From Streptomyces flaveus (GTDB lineage: Bacteria > Actinomycetota > Actinomycetes > Streptomycetales > Streptomycetaceae), in the NCBI RefSeq assembly GCF_014647675.1, contig NZ_BMPQ01000010.1, forward strand, positions 1 through 58,159: a stretch of DNA of 58,159 bases. Direction: 5' to 3'. Both the position numbers and the translations under genes were made by a program. Positions 15,941-24,027 of this stretch are shown here, piece by piece (position 1 is the first letter of the stretch; the number at the start of each line of letters is the position of its first letter). The notes under the pieces were generated by a model. It made no database searches. It worked only from the letters and a program-made list of their open reading frames with translations, and was not told the DNA's origin.

Positions 15941-16501
15941 ATGAGCGCGCCAGCACGCCGTCGGGATGCGGCGCAGAACCGGACCCGCATACTGGAGGCC
16001 GCCCGCGCAGCCCTTGCCGAGTCCAACCACGTCCACCTCAACGAGATCGCCAAGCGCGCCGGTGTAGGACGGGGAACGCTCTACCGGAACTTTCCCAACC
16101 GCGAAGCGCTCCTCGCCGAGGTCTACCGGCGCGATGTCGAAGAACTCATGGCCGCCGCCTCCGCTCTGCTGGCGGAATACGAGCCTGTGAAAGCCTTGCG
16201 TCACTGGCTCGACCGAGTGATCGACTACGCCGAGATCAAGCGCGGCGTCCTGGCAGCGCTCGAGGCGGCGGCGTGGCAAGACCTTGCCGCCCACAGCCAC
16301 AACCCCATCGAGGGCGCCCTCGATCACCTGCTGGACGCCGGGAAAGCGACAGGTTCCATCCGCGCAGACGTGGACGCCCACGGGGTCCTCCATCTCATGG
16401 CATACCTCGGCCGACTGGACCGGGATGAGTGGGGATCAAGGGCACGGCCTCTGATGAACGTCATCTTCGACGGTCTTGCCCGACAAGACGCGGACCGGTG
16501 A
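15941..16501 (+). CDS. TetR-family transcriptional regulator
   Basis: A 186-aa TetR protein. The HTH is at about residues 12-55 (NRTRILEAARAALAESN, EIAKRAGVGRGTLYRNFPNR). The C-terminal part LDRVIDYAEIKRGVLAALEA resembles the SbtR/TetR_C-33 type sensor domain. The ATG at 15941 follows GGAGAGG. It lies right after the NAD(P)-binding pseudogene in the same orientation and is a candidate regulator of the cyclophilin-fold gene, though the TetR at 19559 is an equally good candidate for the shared operator. Ligand unknown. Confidence 0.85.
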   Translation: MSAPARRRDAAQNRTRILEAARAALAESNHVHLNEIAKRAGVGRGTLYRNFPNREALLAEVYRRDVEELMAAASALLAEYEPVKALRHWLDRVIDYAEIKRGVLAALEAAAWQDLAAHSHNPIEGALDHLLDAGKATGSIRADVDAHGVLHLMAYLGRLDRDEWGSRARPLMNVIFDGLARQDADR

Positions 16502-16673
16502 GGGCGGTGAGGGCAGAGGACTGGCCAGAATCGTCTGGCAGTTCACCAAGCGGAAATGACCAGGCACTGCTGACTGATCATGGACGTGCCGAGGCCCGGC
16601 GGGCATCCGTGGCCTGGAACGTTCAGGTGTCGGCCGGGGCGGGTTTCCTCGGCCAGCTGACGCCGCGTTTCCG

Positions 16674-17606
16674 TCACGCGTCGGTCCTCGCTGCGCGGGC
16701 CGCGAAGGCGGCCGGGGTGAGACCGGTGCGGTCGCGGAAGAAGCGGCCGAAGTTCGCGGGATCAGTGAAGCCGAGGTGGACGGCCACAGCCCGGGCGTCC
16801 CACCGGGCACCTCCCAGCAGGCGCCGGGCTTCGAGGAGGCGCCGCTCGTCGATGAGGTCACGTACCCCCTTGCCGGTGGCGTCCCGGGCGGCACGGCTCA
16901 GGGTGCGGACCGAACAGCCGAGCAACTCGGCGTAATCCGCGGCCTGGTGCAGCTCACGGAAGTGCAGCTCCAAGGCGTCCAGGAAGCGTCCGTACCTGTC
17001 GGTGCGGCCCGTGCCGGCCGTGGCCGTGCCGATGGGGGCGATGCCCGGGGAGTTGGCCAGGCGCAGCAGCAGCGATTCGAGCAGGCTGCGCCGCAGAGCG
17101 TGGTGGATGTCGAGGGGGCGGCGCCCCAGTGCGCGGTGTTCGTCCAGGAGCTGGAGCGCCGTCTGCTGGAGCCAGGCGGCGTCATCGGCTTGCGGGCTCA
17201 GCACGGCCGGGGCGTCGTGCGCGGTGAGCGGGGCCAGCAGACGGGCGAGGTCGGGCCGCAGTACATCCGGTTCGAACAGGACGAACGGGCCGCGGGCGGA
17301 GCCGGGCGGATGCCAGCACAGCGTGTGCCCGGGACGCACCCACAGCCACTGGCCGGGGGCGATGGTCCGCGTGACGTGGTCGACGTCGTGCCGCAGCTCG
17401 CCCTCGGTGATCGCGATGAGGTAGTGGAAGGTGGCGCGGACCGGACGAGGCGGGTTCCACGGCCAGTCGTCGTGCTGGGCGAAGAAGTCCTCGATGGTGT
17501 TCACCTCCAGGCCGTACGGAGTGCCGACCGGGGGCTGGAAACCGTACAGCGGAACCGCGGCCGGTTCAGTCTGTCCGCTTGGGCTGGGGTGTCGCTTGTC
17601 GACCAT
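16674..17606 (-). CDS. AraC-family transcriptional regulator
   Basis: A 310-aa regulator with an N-terminal cupin-like sensor half (FHYLIAITEGELRHDVDHVTR, GQWLWVRPGHTL) and a C-terminal double HTH (LGCSVRTLSRAARDATGKGV, LGFTDPANFGRFFRDRTG). The second HTH has the usual PxxFxRxFR pattern in slightly altered form. I take the ATG at 17606; an in-frame start at 17666 adds 20 residues and neither has a clear ribosome site. It is divergent from the tandem MmcQ genes with 132 bp between. A 130-bp piece of this gene is copied at 14820-14949. Confidence 0.85.
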   Translation of the reverse strand: MVDKRHPSPSGQTEPAAVPLYGFQPPVGTPYGLEVNTIEDFFAQHDDWPWNPPRPVRATFHYLIAITEGELRHDVDHVTRTIAPGQWLWVRPGHTLCWHPPGSARGPFVLFEPDVLRPDLARLLAPLTAHDAPAVLSPQADDAAWLQQTALQLLDEHRALGRRPLDIHHALRRSLLESLLLRLANSPGIAPIGTATAGTGRTDRYGRFLDALELHFRELHQAADYAELLGCSVRTLSRAARDATGKGVRDLIDERRLLEARRLLGGARWDARAVAVHLGFTDPANFGRFFRDRTGLTPAAFAARAARTDA

Positions 17607-17738
17607 CACGTGTCCGCAGCCTACCGCCCTTCCAGTCGGCTTCGACGGAAGGATGGGACGTGCCACCGCGCCCGCGCGGCGCGCCCTCCGCCTCCTTCGA
17701 TGCCATAGTCCGTCACCACCTGAGAAGGCTCACCACCC

Positions 17739-18134
17739 ATGAACGGATCGGCCCTGCACCATACCGCCGCCGACTGCGCGGAGGGACTCCCCGGAGCCCA
17801 CCTGGAGCACCCCTTCGGCCCCGACTGGGAGGTCTACAAGGTACGAGGCAAGGTGTTCATGCTGATGACCGAAGTCCCGGGGCGTCCCGTCGTGATCCTC
17901 AAGGCGGACCCCGGCGAGGCCCACGCCCTGCGGGAGCAGTACAGCCACATCACCCCCGGCTACCACATGAACAAGAAGCACTGGATCACCCTGGAGAGCG
18001 GAGAAGGCGTCGACCAGGAGCTCGTCAGGGAGCTCGTCACCGACTCCTACCGGCTCGTCGTCGCCCACCTGCCCAGGGCCGAGCGGCCCGTCGCCCCGCG
18101 CACCTACGGCACTGGCGCACAGGCGGCCCGGTGA
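17739..18134 (+). CDS. MmcQ/YjbR family protein, copy 1
   Basis: A 131-aa protein of the MmcQ/YjbR family (CyaY-like fold, described as DNA-binding but without firm function). Family features are HLEHPFGPDWEVYKVRGKVFM, VILKADP, ITPGYHMNKKHWITL and the C-terminal ELVTDSYRLVVAHLP. A GAAGG site precedes the ATG. The stop overlaps the GTG of a second family member. The two genes are divergent from the AraC regulator, which may control them. Confidence 0.85.
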   Translation: MNGSALHHTAADCAEGLPGAHLEHPFGPDWEVYKVRGKVFMLMTEVPGRPVVILKADPGEAHALREQYSHITPGYHMNKKHWITLESGEGVDQELVRELVTDSYRLVVAHLPRAERPVAPRTYGTGAQAAR

Positions 18135-18487
18135 GCGCGGCCGGTGACCGGCTCCAGGACACCGCCCGCCAGGCGGCCCTGGCCCTCCCCGACGTCAGCC
18201 ACGGATACCCCTTCACCCCCGGACTCGACGTGTACAAGGTCGCGGGGAAAGTGTTCCTGATCGTCACCGACGACCCGGACGATCAGATCATCACGGTCAA
18301 GTGCGAACCCGAACACGCCCGCGCGCAAGTACGCGGCTACGCCTCGATCACACCGGGCCGCTATCTCGACAAACGGCACTGGATCTCGCTCGGTCCTGGC
18401 CCCGGCATCACCGAGCGGCTGGTCACCGACGCGGTCGAGGATTCCTACGACCTGGTCGCCGAGCGGCTGCCGCGACCAGCTCCTTGA
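18131..18487 (+). CDS. MmcQ/YjbR family protein, copy 2
   Basis: A 118-aa paralogue of the preceding gene, starting at a GTG that overlaps its stop (GTGA). It has the same layout: SHGYPFTPGLDVYKVAGKVFL, ITVKCEP, ITPGRYLDKRHWISL and LVTDAVEDSYDLVAERLP. The sequences are clearly diverged, so the duplication is old. Close coupling suggests a heteromeric pair. Function unknown. Confidence 0.85.
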   Translation: MSAAGDRLQDTARQAALALPDVSHGYPFTPGLDVYKVAGKVFLIVTDDPDDQIITVKCEPEHARAQVRGYASITPGRYLDKRHWISLGPGPGITERLVTDAVEDSYDLVAERLPRPAP

Positions 18488-18662
18488 ATGCGTCGGGCGC
18501 GACGCCGACGTGTAGCCCCCCGAACCGCCAGCAGGTCCTAGGCAGTTGCGGCAAGGGCCAGTGAATAGTCGGTGGGTTCCGGCAGCGTACGCATGCGCGT
18601 CACCTCACTCACTTGGCATCTCCATGATCAACAGATCCCGCCGTTGATCACCTCCCTCGATA

Positions 18663-18730
18663 GTAAGTGGATCGACTTGCCATACGGGGGATGCGGCAGT
18701 TACCTTCAGATAGTAAGTCCATCGACTTAC
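18663..18730 (+). promoter_or_regulatory. Operator/promoter block A2 with two palindromes
   Basis: First site GTAAGTGGATCGACTTGC (18663-18680) is identical to block A1 at 14982 and is followed by the same TTGCCA...TACCTT promoter-like spacing. Second site GTAAGTCCATCGACTTAC (18713-18730) is a perfect 7-bp palindrome with a 4-bp centre, 26 bp before the SDR start codon. Probably bound by the TetR encoded just downstream of the SDR (19559). Confidence 0.75.
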
Positions 18731-18756
18731 CTCACGACTCGGCAAGGAACAGGCAC

Positions 18757-19518
18757 ATGAATCGTCTTGCGGGCAAGCGCGCCCTCATCACCGGCGGCAC
18801 GAGTGGGATCGGTCTGGAGACCGCGCAGCGTTTTGTCGCGGAGGGGGCCGATGTGCTGGTCACGGGGGTAACCCCGGCCAGCATCGAGAAGGCGCGGCAG
18901 ATCCTCGGGGACAAGGTGCCGGTGGTCCAGGCGGATGCGCGCGATCTCGATGCGCAGCGCGGCCTGGCGGAGCGGGTGCGTGAGCACTTCGGGGAGCTGG
19001 ACGTGGCGTTCCTGAACGCCGGCGTCTCGGACTGGCGGCCGTTCGAGGACCACACGGAGGACAGTTTCGACCGGCTCTTCGACATCAACGTCAAGAGCGT
19101 CTTCTTTCTCACACAGGCCCTGGTGCCCGTGCTGTCCAACTCGTCCTCGGTCACCCTCAACGCGTCCAACAGCGCGCACGGCGGCTACGGGCGGTCGAAC
19201 GCCTACGCCGCGACGAAGGCGGCTGTCGGCTCCCTGATGCGGTCGTGGAACGCGGACCTGCTCACGTCGCACGGCATCCGGTTCAACGCGATCAGCCCCG
19301 GCCCGGTGAACACCCCGCTGTACTCCGCATCCAAGCTCGGGATCGAGGATCCCGCGCAGCAGACGGCGGTTCTGGAGGCGATCAGCTCCGGCATCCCGCT
19401 GGAACGCATGGGTATGCCCGGGGAGATCGCGGAAGCCGTCGTGTACCTGGCCTCCGACGCCTCCGCCTTCACCGTGGGCCAGGACCTTATCCTGGACGGC
19501 GGCCAGACCGTCCTCTGA
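18757..19518 (+). CDS. Short-chain dehydrogenase/reductase
   Basis: A 253-aa classical SDR: coenzyme loop TGGTSGIG (15-22), NAG motif FLNAGVSDW, active-site region SVTLNASNSAHGGYGRSNAY followed by AATK (Tyr and Lys of YxxxK), and C-terminal LDGGQTVL. It likely interconverts an alcohol and ketone with NAD(P)H; substrate unknown. AAGGA precedes the ATG at 18757. Two palindromic operators lie in its promoter and a TetR gene follows 40 bp downstream, so it is probably part of an inducible detoxification pair. Confidence 0.9.
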   Translation: MNRLAGKRALITGGTSGIGLETAQRFVAEGADVLVTGVTPASIEKARQILGDKVPVVQADARDLDAQRGLAERVREHFGELDVAFLNAGVSDWRPFEDHTEDSFDRLFDINVKSVFFLTQALVPVLSNSSSVTLNASNSAHGGYGRSNAYAATKAAVGSLMRSWNADLLTSHGIRFNAISPGPVNTPLYSASKLGIEDPAQQTAVLEAISSGIPLERMGMPGEIAEAVVYLASDASAFTVGQDLILDGGQTVL

Positions 19519-19558
19519 CAGCGAGGATACGGCTGGGAGACGGGCGAGGGGCGTGGGC

Positions 19559-20251
19559 ATGTCGGTGGCGGACCGTGACCGAGCGGAAACCGGTGGCGAT
19601 ACGCGCCAGGCGGGGTATCACGCGCAGATCAAAGCGGAGAACCGCGCGCGCATCATCCGCGCCGCCCGCGACCTCTTCCTCGCCCGGGGATACGACAAGA
19701 CCTCCCTGGCCCAGATCGCCAGGGAGGCCCGCGTCTCCACCGGCACCCTCTTCAAGCGGTACCCCTCCAAGGCTGCGCTGTTCGCGGCCGTCACCTCCGA
19801 ACAGTGGCAGCTGGACGTGCAGTACGCCGCACCGCCCCCGCCCGGCGATCCCCGCTACGGGCTGGACCACATCGGCCGCGACTACGCCTGTCTGATCGGG
19901 CGGCCTGGCACGGCGGCGCTGTGTCGCCTCATCATCACCGAACTTCCCCAGATGCCGGAACTCGCCGACATCGTCGGCACCGGCTTCGCCATCGACCGCG
20001 GACCCTTCTTCGACCGACTCCGCGACTACCTGGACGCCGAAGCGCAGGCCGGCACACTCGACTTCCGTTCGGCCGACGGACAGCCGCAGCCGACATCCGC
20101 AGTGGCCGAACAGTTCCTCGGCATGATCTGCGGCCAGCTCCTGTGGCCCCAACTCGTACGCACTGACTTCATCCCGCCCGACCCCACCGACACCACGATC
20201 GTGGACGAAGCCGTCGCCCTCATGCTCACCCGCTATCGCACCGGATCCTGA
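19559..20251 (+). CDS. TetR-family regulator downstream of the SDR
   Basis: A 230-aa TetR regulator with HTH at about 25-70 (ENRARIIRAARDLFLARGYD, LAQIAREARVSTGTLFKRYP) and a C-terminal sensor domain ending in TIVDEAVALMLTRY. I take the ATG at 19559, 8 nt after GAGGGG; a GTG six bases earlier is too close to that site. It follows the SDR gene in the same direction and most likely represses it through the palindromes at 18663 and 18713, and by similarity the cyclophilin-fold gene through block A1. The inducer is unknown. Confidence 0.88.
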   Translation: MSVADRDRAETGGDTRQAGYHAQIKAENRARIIRAARDLFLARGYDKTSLAQIAREARVSTGTLFKRYPSKAALFAAVTSEQWQLDVQYAAPPPPGDPRYGLDHIGRDYACLIGRPGTAALCRLIITELPQMPELADIVGTGFAIDRGPFFDRLRDYLDAEAQAGTLDFRSADGQPQPTSAVAEQFLGMICGQLLWPQLVRTDFIPPDPTDTTIVDEAVALMLTRYRTGS

Positions 20252-20432
20252 ACCCCGGACCACCAGTTCACGCTGCAAGGACCCCGATACGTCGCCCTAC
20301 CGGGACAGGCACAGGTATGGGTGACTCGACCGACAACGAATACGGGCGAGCGCGACCGGTCCTCCCAGTAACCAACAGCGGCCGACGGCTCAGCCGGGAC
20401 CGTGGCCTCCCGGTACTGCCACCGCGCGGGCT

Positions 20433-20846
20433 CTACTGCCTGAGGTCGATCATGCGGGCCGGCTGCCCCGTCGTGCGAGCAACGGTTTCGAAGTCGCGGT
20501 CGAAGTGGAGCAGGGTGAGGCCTGCTTCTTCCGCGGCGGCGGCCACGAGGAGGTCGACGGGGCCCGCGCTGCGGTGTTCCCCTTTGGCGGTCAGCTGTTC
20601 CTGGACGATGCGGGAGCGGCGGTAGACGCCGTCGGGCATGGGGCACCAGGCGTAGTGGGCGTCGAGTGCAGCTTTCAAGCGGGCACGATCCTGGGCCGAG
20701 CGAGCCGAGTAGAGGACTTCCAGTTCGGTGATGTCGCAGATCGCGACGAGGCCGGCGCCGATTCTGTCGTCCCATTCGGCCGTGGTCTGGCGGAGCAGGA
20801 CGCGGGCGAGGGCGGAGGTGTCGATGAGGTAGTCGGCGACGGTCAC
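20433..20846 (-). CDS. vapC: VapC-type PIN-domain toxin
   Basis: A 137-aa PIN-domain ribonuclease. Acidic residues expected for the Mg2+ site are visible: Asp in YLIDTSALARVL, Glu in CDITELEVLYSA and the C-terminal Asp cluster in LLHFDRDFETVA, with a further Asp in VDLLVAAAAEE. The GTG start overlaps the antitoxin stop (GTGA), the standard arrangement for co-translation. VapC toxins cleave tRNA or rRNA unless bound by VapB. Length and motifs look intact. Confidence 0.9.
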   Translation of the reverse strand: MTVADYLIDTSALARVLLRQTTAEWDDRIGAGLVAICDITELEVLYSARSAQDRARLKAALDAHYAWCPMPDGVYRRSRIVQEQLTAKGEHRSAGPVDLLVAAAAEEAGLTLLHFDRDFETVARTTGQPARMIDLRQ

Positions 20847-21100
20847 TCGCCGGCTCCGGCGCCGCGGTTGTCACCTGCCGCGCCCGTGGGGCGGTACGCG
20901 TGCTTGTCCAGCAGCAGGTTCATGTCGAGGGCGCCGTCGGCCACCAGTTCGCGGGCTTCTTCGAGCGCGCGCAGACGCCGGTAGCGGGCCGTGACTTCCC
21001 GCAGGGCGGTGTTGACGGTGTCGCGCTTGGTGGTGGTGCCGAGTTCCTTGGCTGCTTCTTCCAGGGCCTTGTCGTCGAGGTCGATGACTGTGCGACTCAT
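20843..21100 (-). CDS. vapB: VapB-type antitoxin
   Basis: An 85-aa protein. The N-terminal MSRTVIDLDDKALEEAAKEL and TKRDTVNTALRE form a ribbon-helix-helix DNA-binding domain. The C-terminal part (ARELVADGALDMNLLLDKHA) is the toxin-neutralising tail. GGAGG lies 5 nt before the ATG at 21100. It should bind the VapC toxin encoded next and repress the pair, probably through the direct repeats at 21114-21136. Confidence 0.9.
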   Translation of the reverse strand: MSRTVIDLDDKALEEAAKELGTTTKRDTVNTALREVTARYRRLRALEEARELVADGALDMNLLLDKHAYRPTGAAGDNRGAGAGE

Positions 21101-21113
21101 GGTGGCCTCCTCT

Positions 21114-21136
21114 GTATGCCAACCAGAGTATGCCAA
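21114..21136 (-). promoter_or_regulatory. Direct repeats upstream of vapBC
   Basis: GTATGCCAA occurs at 21114-21122 and again at 21128-21136, 14 bp start to start. RHH antitoxins commonly bind repeated short half-sites spaced about this far, so this is the likely autoregulatory operator. The adjoining TATATA-rich stretch (about 21150) is the lowest-GC point nearby. Confidence 0.5.
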
Positions 21137-21311
21137 GATGCAAGATCTTTTATATATCAGTTCCCGCGATGGCCGTGAGGGGCCCGTGTCTGCTGGGTCG
21201 AGCCATGGGATCTGGAGCCGACGCGACCGCGCGACGCGGACCAAGGCCGCCGAGGTGGGCCATGCCGCGGCCGCCAGGCGCGTTCGGTTCCGGAGCCGCG
21301 GCATGGAATGC

Positions 21312-21611
21312 CGATCCTCCATCTCCAGCTCGCGGATGCGCTTGTCCTTCTCCCCGGCCTCGGCCCGTAGCCGCTCCAGCTCCGCCCGCTCACTCTCCCG
21401 AAGTCGGTCACCAGACGGCTCGGCCACCGGCCGATCCGATGACGGAGACCCGTTGCGCCGGGCCCGCGAGACTCAGCTGTGCAGCGTCCGGGGATGGATG
21501 CCCAGATCCTCGGCCACCTCCGGAATCGGCTTTCCGGTCTCCGTCGCGATCCGCACCGCCCCCTCACGGAACTCGGCGTCGTAGATGCGCTTCCTGGATG
21601 CCCTGACCCCC
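21312..21611 (-). pseudogene. IS3-family transposase OrfA remnant
   Basis: The minus strand reads RKRIYDAEFREGAVRIATET, GKPIPEVAEDLGIHPRTLHS, stop (TGA at 21473-21475), then VSRARRNG and a coiled-coil stretch ERAELERLRAEAGEKDKRIR ELEME. This is the OrfA helix-turn-helix and leucine-zipper of IS3-type elements, with the usual Trp codon after LHS changed to TGA. The catalytic OrfB is absent. A dead insertion-sequence scrap next to vapBC. Confidence 0.8.
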
Positions 21612-21971
21612 AACTATCCCTCCGTCACGGTCTCCACAGTAGGAGGGGAGGTGCACTCGGATGCGTAGGCGCCCGCCAACGCCCACCAGCGCACCCCATC
21701 CCCGGTGAACCGCAAGGCCAGGAACCGGATCACCCGCGTTCAAGCACCACGAGAACCGCCGAACTCTCGCAGAACGCCCTCTGAGCGCCCCCATGCCAGC
21801 GGTCCTGACAGCGGGATGCCAGCCCCTTACACGCTCCGACAGTGGGACGAAAGACGTCGTGGCTAATTTCGTCACTGTCAACCGCGGACGCGTTGGTCCG
21901 CCGGTGACTACGAGATTCCGAGAGCACCGGTGCGAGTACCACCGCGCTCTTGAGAGGGGGGTTACCCGCCG
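21612..21971. other. Intergenic region upstream of the first AfsA gene
   Basis: 360 bp without a convincing gene. A 39-codon minus-strand ORF at 21614-21733 lacks a ribosome site. The main feature is the large inverted repeat at 21838-21879. The ribosome site GAGAGGGGGG precedes the ATG at 21972. This region must contain the promoter of the ten-gene operon; no consensus -35/-10 pair stands out. Confidence 0.5.
21838..21879. promoter_or_regulatory. Inverted repeat upstream of the AfsA-KAS operon
   Basis: GACAGTG-GG-ACGAAA (21838-21852) is matched by TTTCGTCACTGTC (21867-21879), giving 13 paired bases with a two-base bulge and a 14-bp centre. Located 93 bp before the operon's first start codon, it may be an operator or an upstream transcript terminator. 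Confidence 0.5.
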
Positions 21972-22967
21972 ATGACGGTGTCCACAAGTACCTTTGCGTC
22001 CGGTGTCCGGGCACTCGAGTTCGTCCGGTCTGTCGACCGGCGCCTGCTCCACCGCCGGGCCTTGTCGGAAGTGTTCCTCACCGACACCTCCGCGGTGGAC
22101 GAGCAGTGCTTCCTCGCGGGCGCCCAACTCCCTTCCTCGCACGCCTACTTCACCGATCACGTCGGCCACACGGTCGTCGACCCGGTCCTGCTCCTGGAGT
22201 GCGCTCGGCAGGCCGAGACATACGGCGCGCACACTCACCTCGGCGTCGACAGCGACACGAAGTTCGTCCTGCAGTCGTGGTCCATGCGGCTGCCCGGCCT
22301 GTTCACCGCGCACTCCGGCGACCCGTCGGAGCTGACCATCCAGGTCACCACCGACCGGCCCGTCGGCGCGACCGCGCCCGCCCGGTCCGTCACGTACGAG
22401 ATGCGCTTCCTGCTCTCCGGTGAGGAGGTCGGCGAGGTGCGCATGGCGGTCGGCTACCTGTCGTCCGGGACGTACTCCTTCATCCGGTCGAAGCGGCGCG
22501 GCAGCCCGCCCGTCTCGTCCGACGACGTCGCGACCGTCCCGGCGACGGTCGCCCCTCAGGACCTTGGGCGCGCGGACCCGGTCAACGCCCTGCTCATCGA
22601 CCCTGTGCACGACGGTGACGGAATCTCCGCCGGCGTACGGACCCCCAACGACAACCCGAGCATGTTCGACCACGCGCAGGACCACCTGCCGGGCATGGTG
22701 CTCACGGAGGCCGCACGGCAGGCCGCCCTGCTCGCCGGCGCCCGGCTCCTCGGCCGGCCCGCGGACGGGACCACGCTGGTCGGGTTCGACCTCGGCTTCG
22801 CCAAGTTCGCCGAACTCGACGCACCGACCACGATCAGCGCGATCCCCGAGCGCGACAGTGACGGGATCCAGACCTTCCGGATCGCCTTCCAGCAGAACGG
22901 CGACGAGGTCGCGTCCGGCACCGTGGAGACCACGACCGTCCCCGCGTCACACCGGAGCGCACGGTGA
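21972..22967 (+). CDS. AfsA-family butenolide/gamma-butyrolactone synthase homologue 1
   Basis: A 331-aa member of the A-factor synthase (AfsA) family, which joins a beta-ketoacyl thioester to a glycolytic C3 phosphate such as DHAP, leading to butenolide phosphates. The protein shows two hot-dog-type AfsA domains: residues ~25-150 (LLHRRALSEVFLTD, LPSSHAYFTDH, LLLECARQAETYGAH) and ~200-325 (FDHAQDHLPGMVLTEAARQA). First gene of a ten-gene operon; its stop overlaps the next start. The following KAS III, ACP and KAS II could supply a dedicated beta-ketoacyl-ACP, and the HAD phosphatase could remove the phosphate. A signalling role is possible, but no receptor gene is present. Confidence 0.85.
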   Translation: MTVSTSTFASGVRALEFVRSVDRRLLHRRALSEVFLTDTSAVDEQCFLAGAQLPSSHAYFTDHVGHTVVDPVLLLECARQAETYGAHTHLGVDSDTKFVLQSWSMRLPGLFTAHSGDPSELTIQVTTDRPVGATAPARSVTYEMRFLLSGEEVGEVRMAVGYLSSGTYSFIRSKRRGSPPVSSDDVATVPATVAPQDLGRADPVNALLIDPVHDGDGISAGVRTPNDNPSMFDHAQDHLPGMVLTEAARQAALLAGARLLGRPADGTTLVGFDLGFAKFAELDAPTTISAIPERDSDGIQTFRIAFQQNGDEVASGTVETTTVPASHRSAR

Positions 22968-24010
22968 GCGGACGTGCGGCGGTGCTGGCGGGGCTCGGTG
23001 GCTGGCTGCCACCGACGCGAATCACCAACGACGACCTCGCCCGGCAACTCGACACCACCGACGAGTGGATCACCACCCGCACCGGGATCCGGCAGCGGTT
23101 CGTGGTCCCGCCGGGACTGTCCACCTCGGACGTCGCGATCGAGGCCGGGGCCCGGGCGCTCGCCTCGGCGGGCACGGACTCGGTGGGCCTCCTCGTCCTC
23201 GCCACGAGCACCCCGGACCACCCGTGCCCGGCCACGGCGCCGGAAGTGGCCGGCAGGCTCGGGCTCGGAGAGATACCCGCGTTCGACGTGGCCGCCGTGT
23301 GTACAGGGTTCGTGTACGCGCTGGCGACCGCGTCGAGCATGATCCGTGCGGGGATCGCCGACAGCGCCCTGGTGATCGGCGCCGACACCTTCTCCACCAT
23401 CCTCGACCCCGGAGACCGTACGACCAGGGCGATCTTCGGGGACGGTGCGGGGGCGATGGTGCTGCGCGCCGGAAGCCTGTGGGAACGCGGTGCGCTGCTC
23501 GGGTTCGACCTGGCCAGCGACGGCTCCCAGGCCGACCTGATCACCGTGCCGGGCGGCGGGTCCGAGTACCGCTCGAAGGGCCTCGCCGCACCGGGCGACG
23601 AGTTTTTCACGATGCAGGGCCGTTCGGTGTTCCGCAACGCGGTGACGCGGATGAGCGAGTCGTCGCGGCGGCTGGCGAAACAGCTCGACTGGCCCCTCGA
23701 GTCCATCGACCGACTCGTCGCCCACCAGGCGAACATCCGCATCCTGACCGCCGTAGGCAATGAACTCGGGCTTCCCGAGGAGAAGTTGGTGGTCAACCTC
23801 GACCGGGTCGGCAACACCGTTGCCGCCTCCATCCCGCTGGCGCTGGCCGACGCCGTGCACACGGGCTCGATCGCACCGGGCCACCGGCTGCTGCTGTGCG
23901 GCTTCGGCGGAGGCCTCACCTGGGGGGCCGCGGCCCTGGAGTTTCCCGAGGTGTCCGTCGAACCACTGCCGGGTTCCCCGGCGCCTGCTGAATCCACCTA
24001 CACGAAGTGA
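22964..24010 (+). CDS. Beta-ketoacyl-ACP synthase III (KAS III), copy 1
   Basis: A 348-aa FabH-type enzyme that starts acyl chains by condensing an acyl-CoA with malonyl-ACP. The full triad is present: Cys113 in FDVAAVCTGF, His254 in VAHQAN and Asn284 in GNTVAAS. The N-terminal GLGGWLPPTRITNDDL and TTDEWITTRTGIRQR are typical. It begins at a GTG overlapping the AfsA stop (GTGA). Position before the ACP and KAS II implies a cluster-dedicated starter enzyme separate from primary fatty acid synthesis. Confidence 0.92.
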   Translation: MSGRAAVLAGLGGWLPPTRITNDDLARQLDTTDEWITTRTGIRQRFVVPPGLSTSDVAIEAGARALASAGTDSVGLLVLATSTPDHPCPATAPEVAGRLGLGEIPAFDVAAVCTGFVYALATASSMIRAGIADSALVIGADTFSTILDPGDRTTRAIFGDGAGAMVLRAGSLWERGALLGFDLASDGSQADLITVPGGGSEYRSKGLAAPGDEFFTMQGRSVFRNAVTRMSESSRRLAKQLDWPLESIDRLVAHQANIRILTAVGNELGLPEEKLVVNLDRVGNTVAASIPLALADAVHTGSIAPGHRLLLCGFGGGLTWGAAALEFPEVSVEPLPGSPAPAESTYTK

Positions 24011-24027
24011 AGGAAGAAAGCGGAACC

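Noticed and set aside
21614..21733. 39-codon minus-strand ORF (GTG start) beside the IS3 remnant
   Set aside because: No ribosome site and no similarity I recognise.
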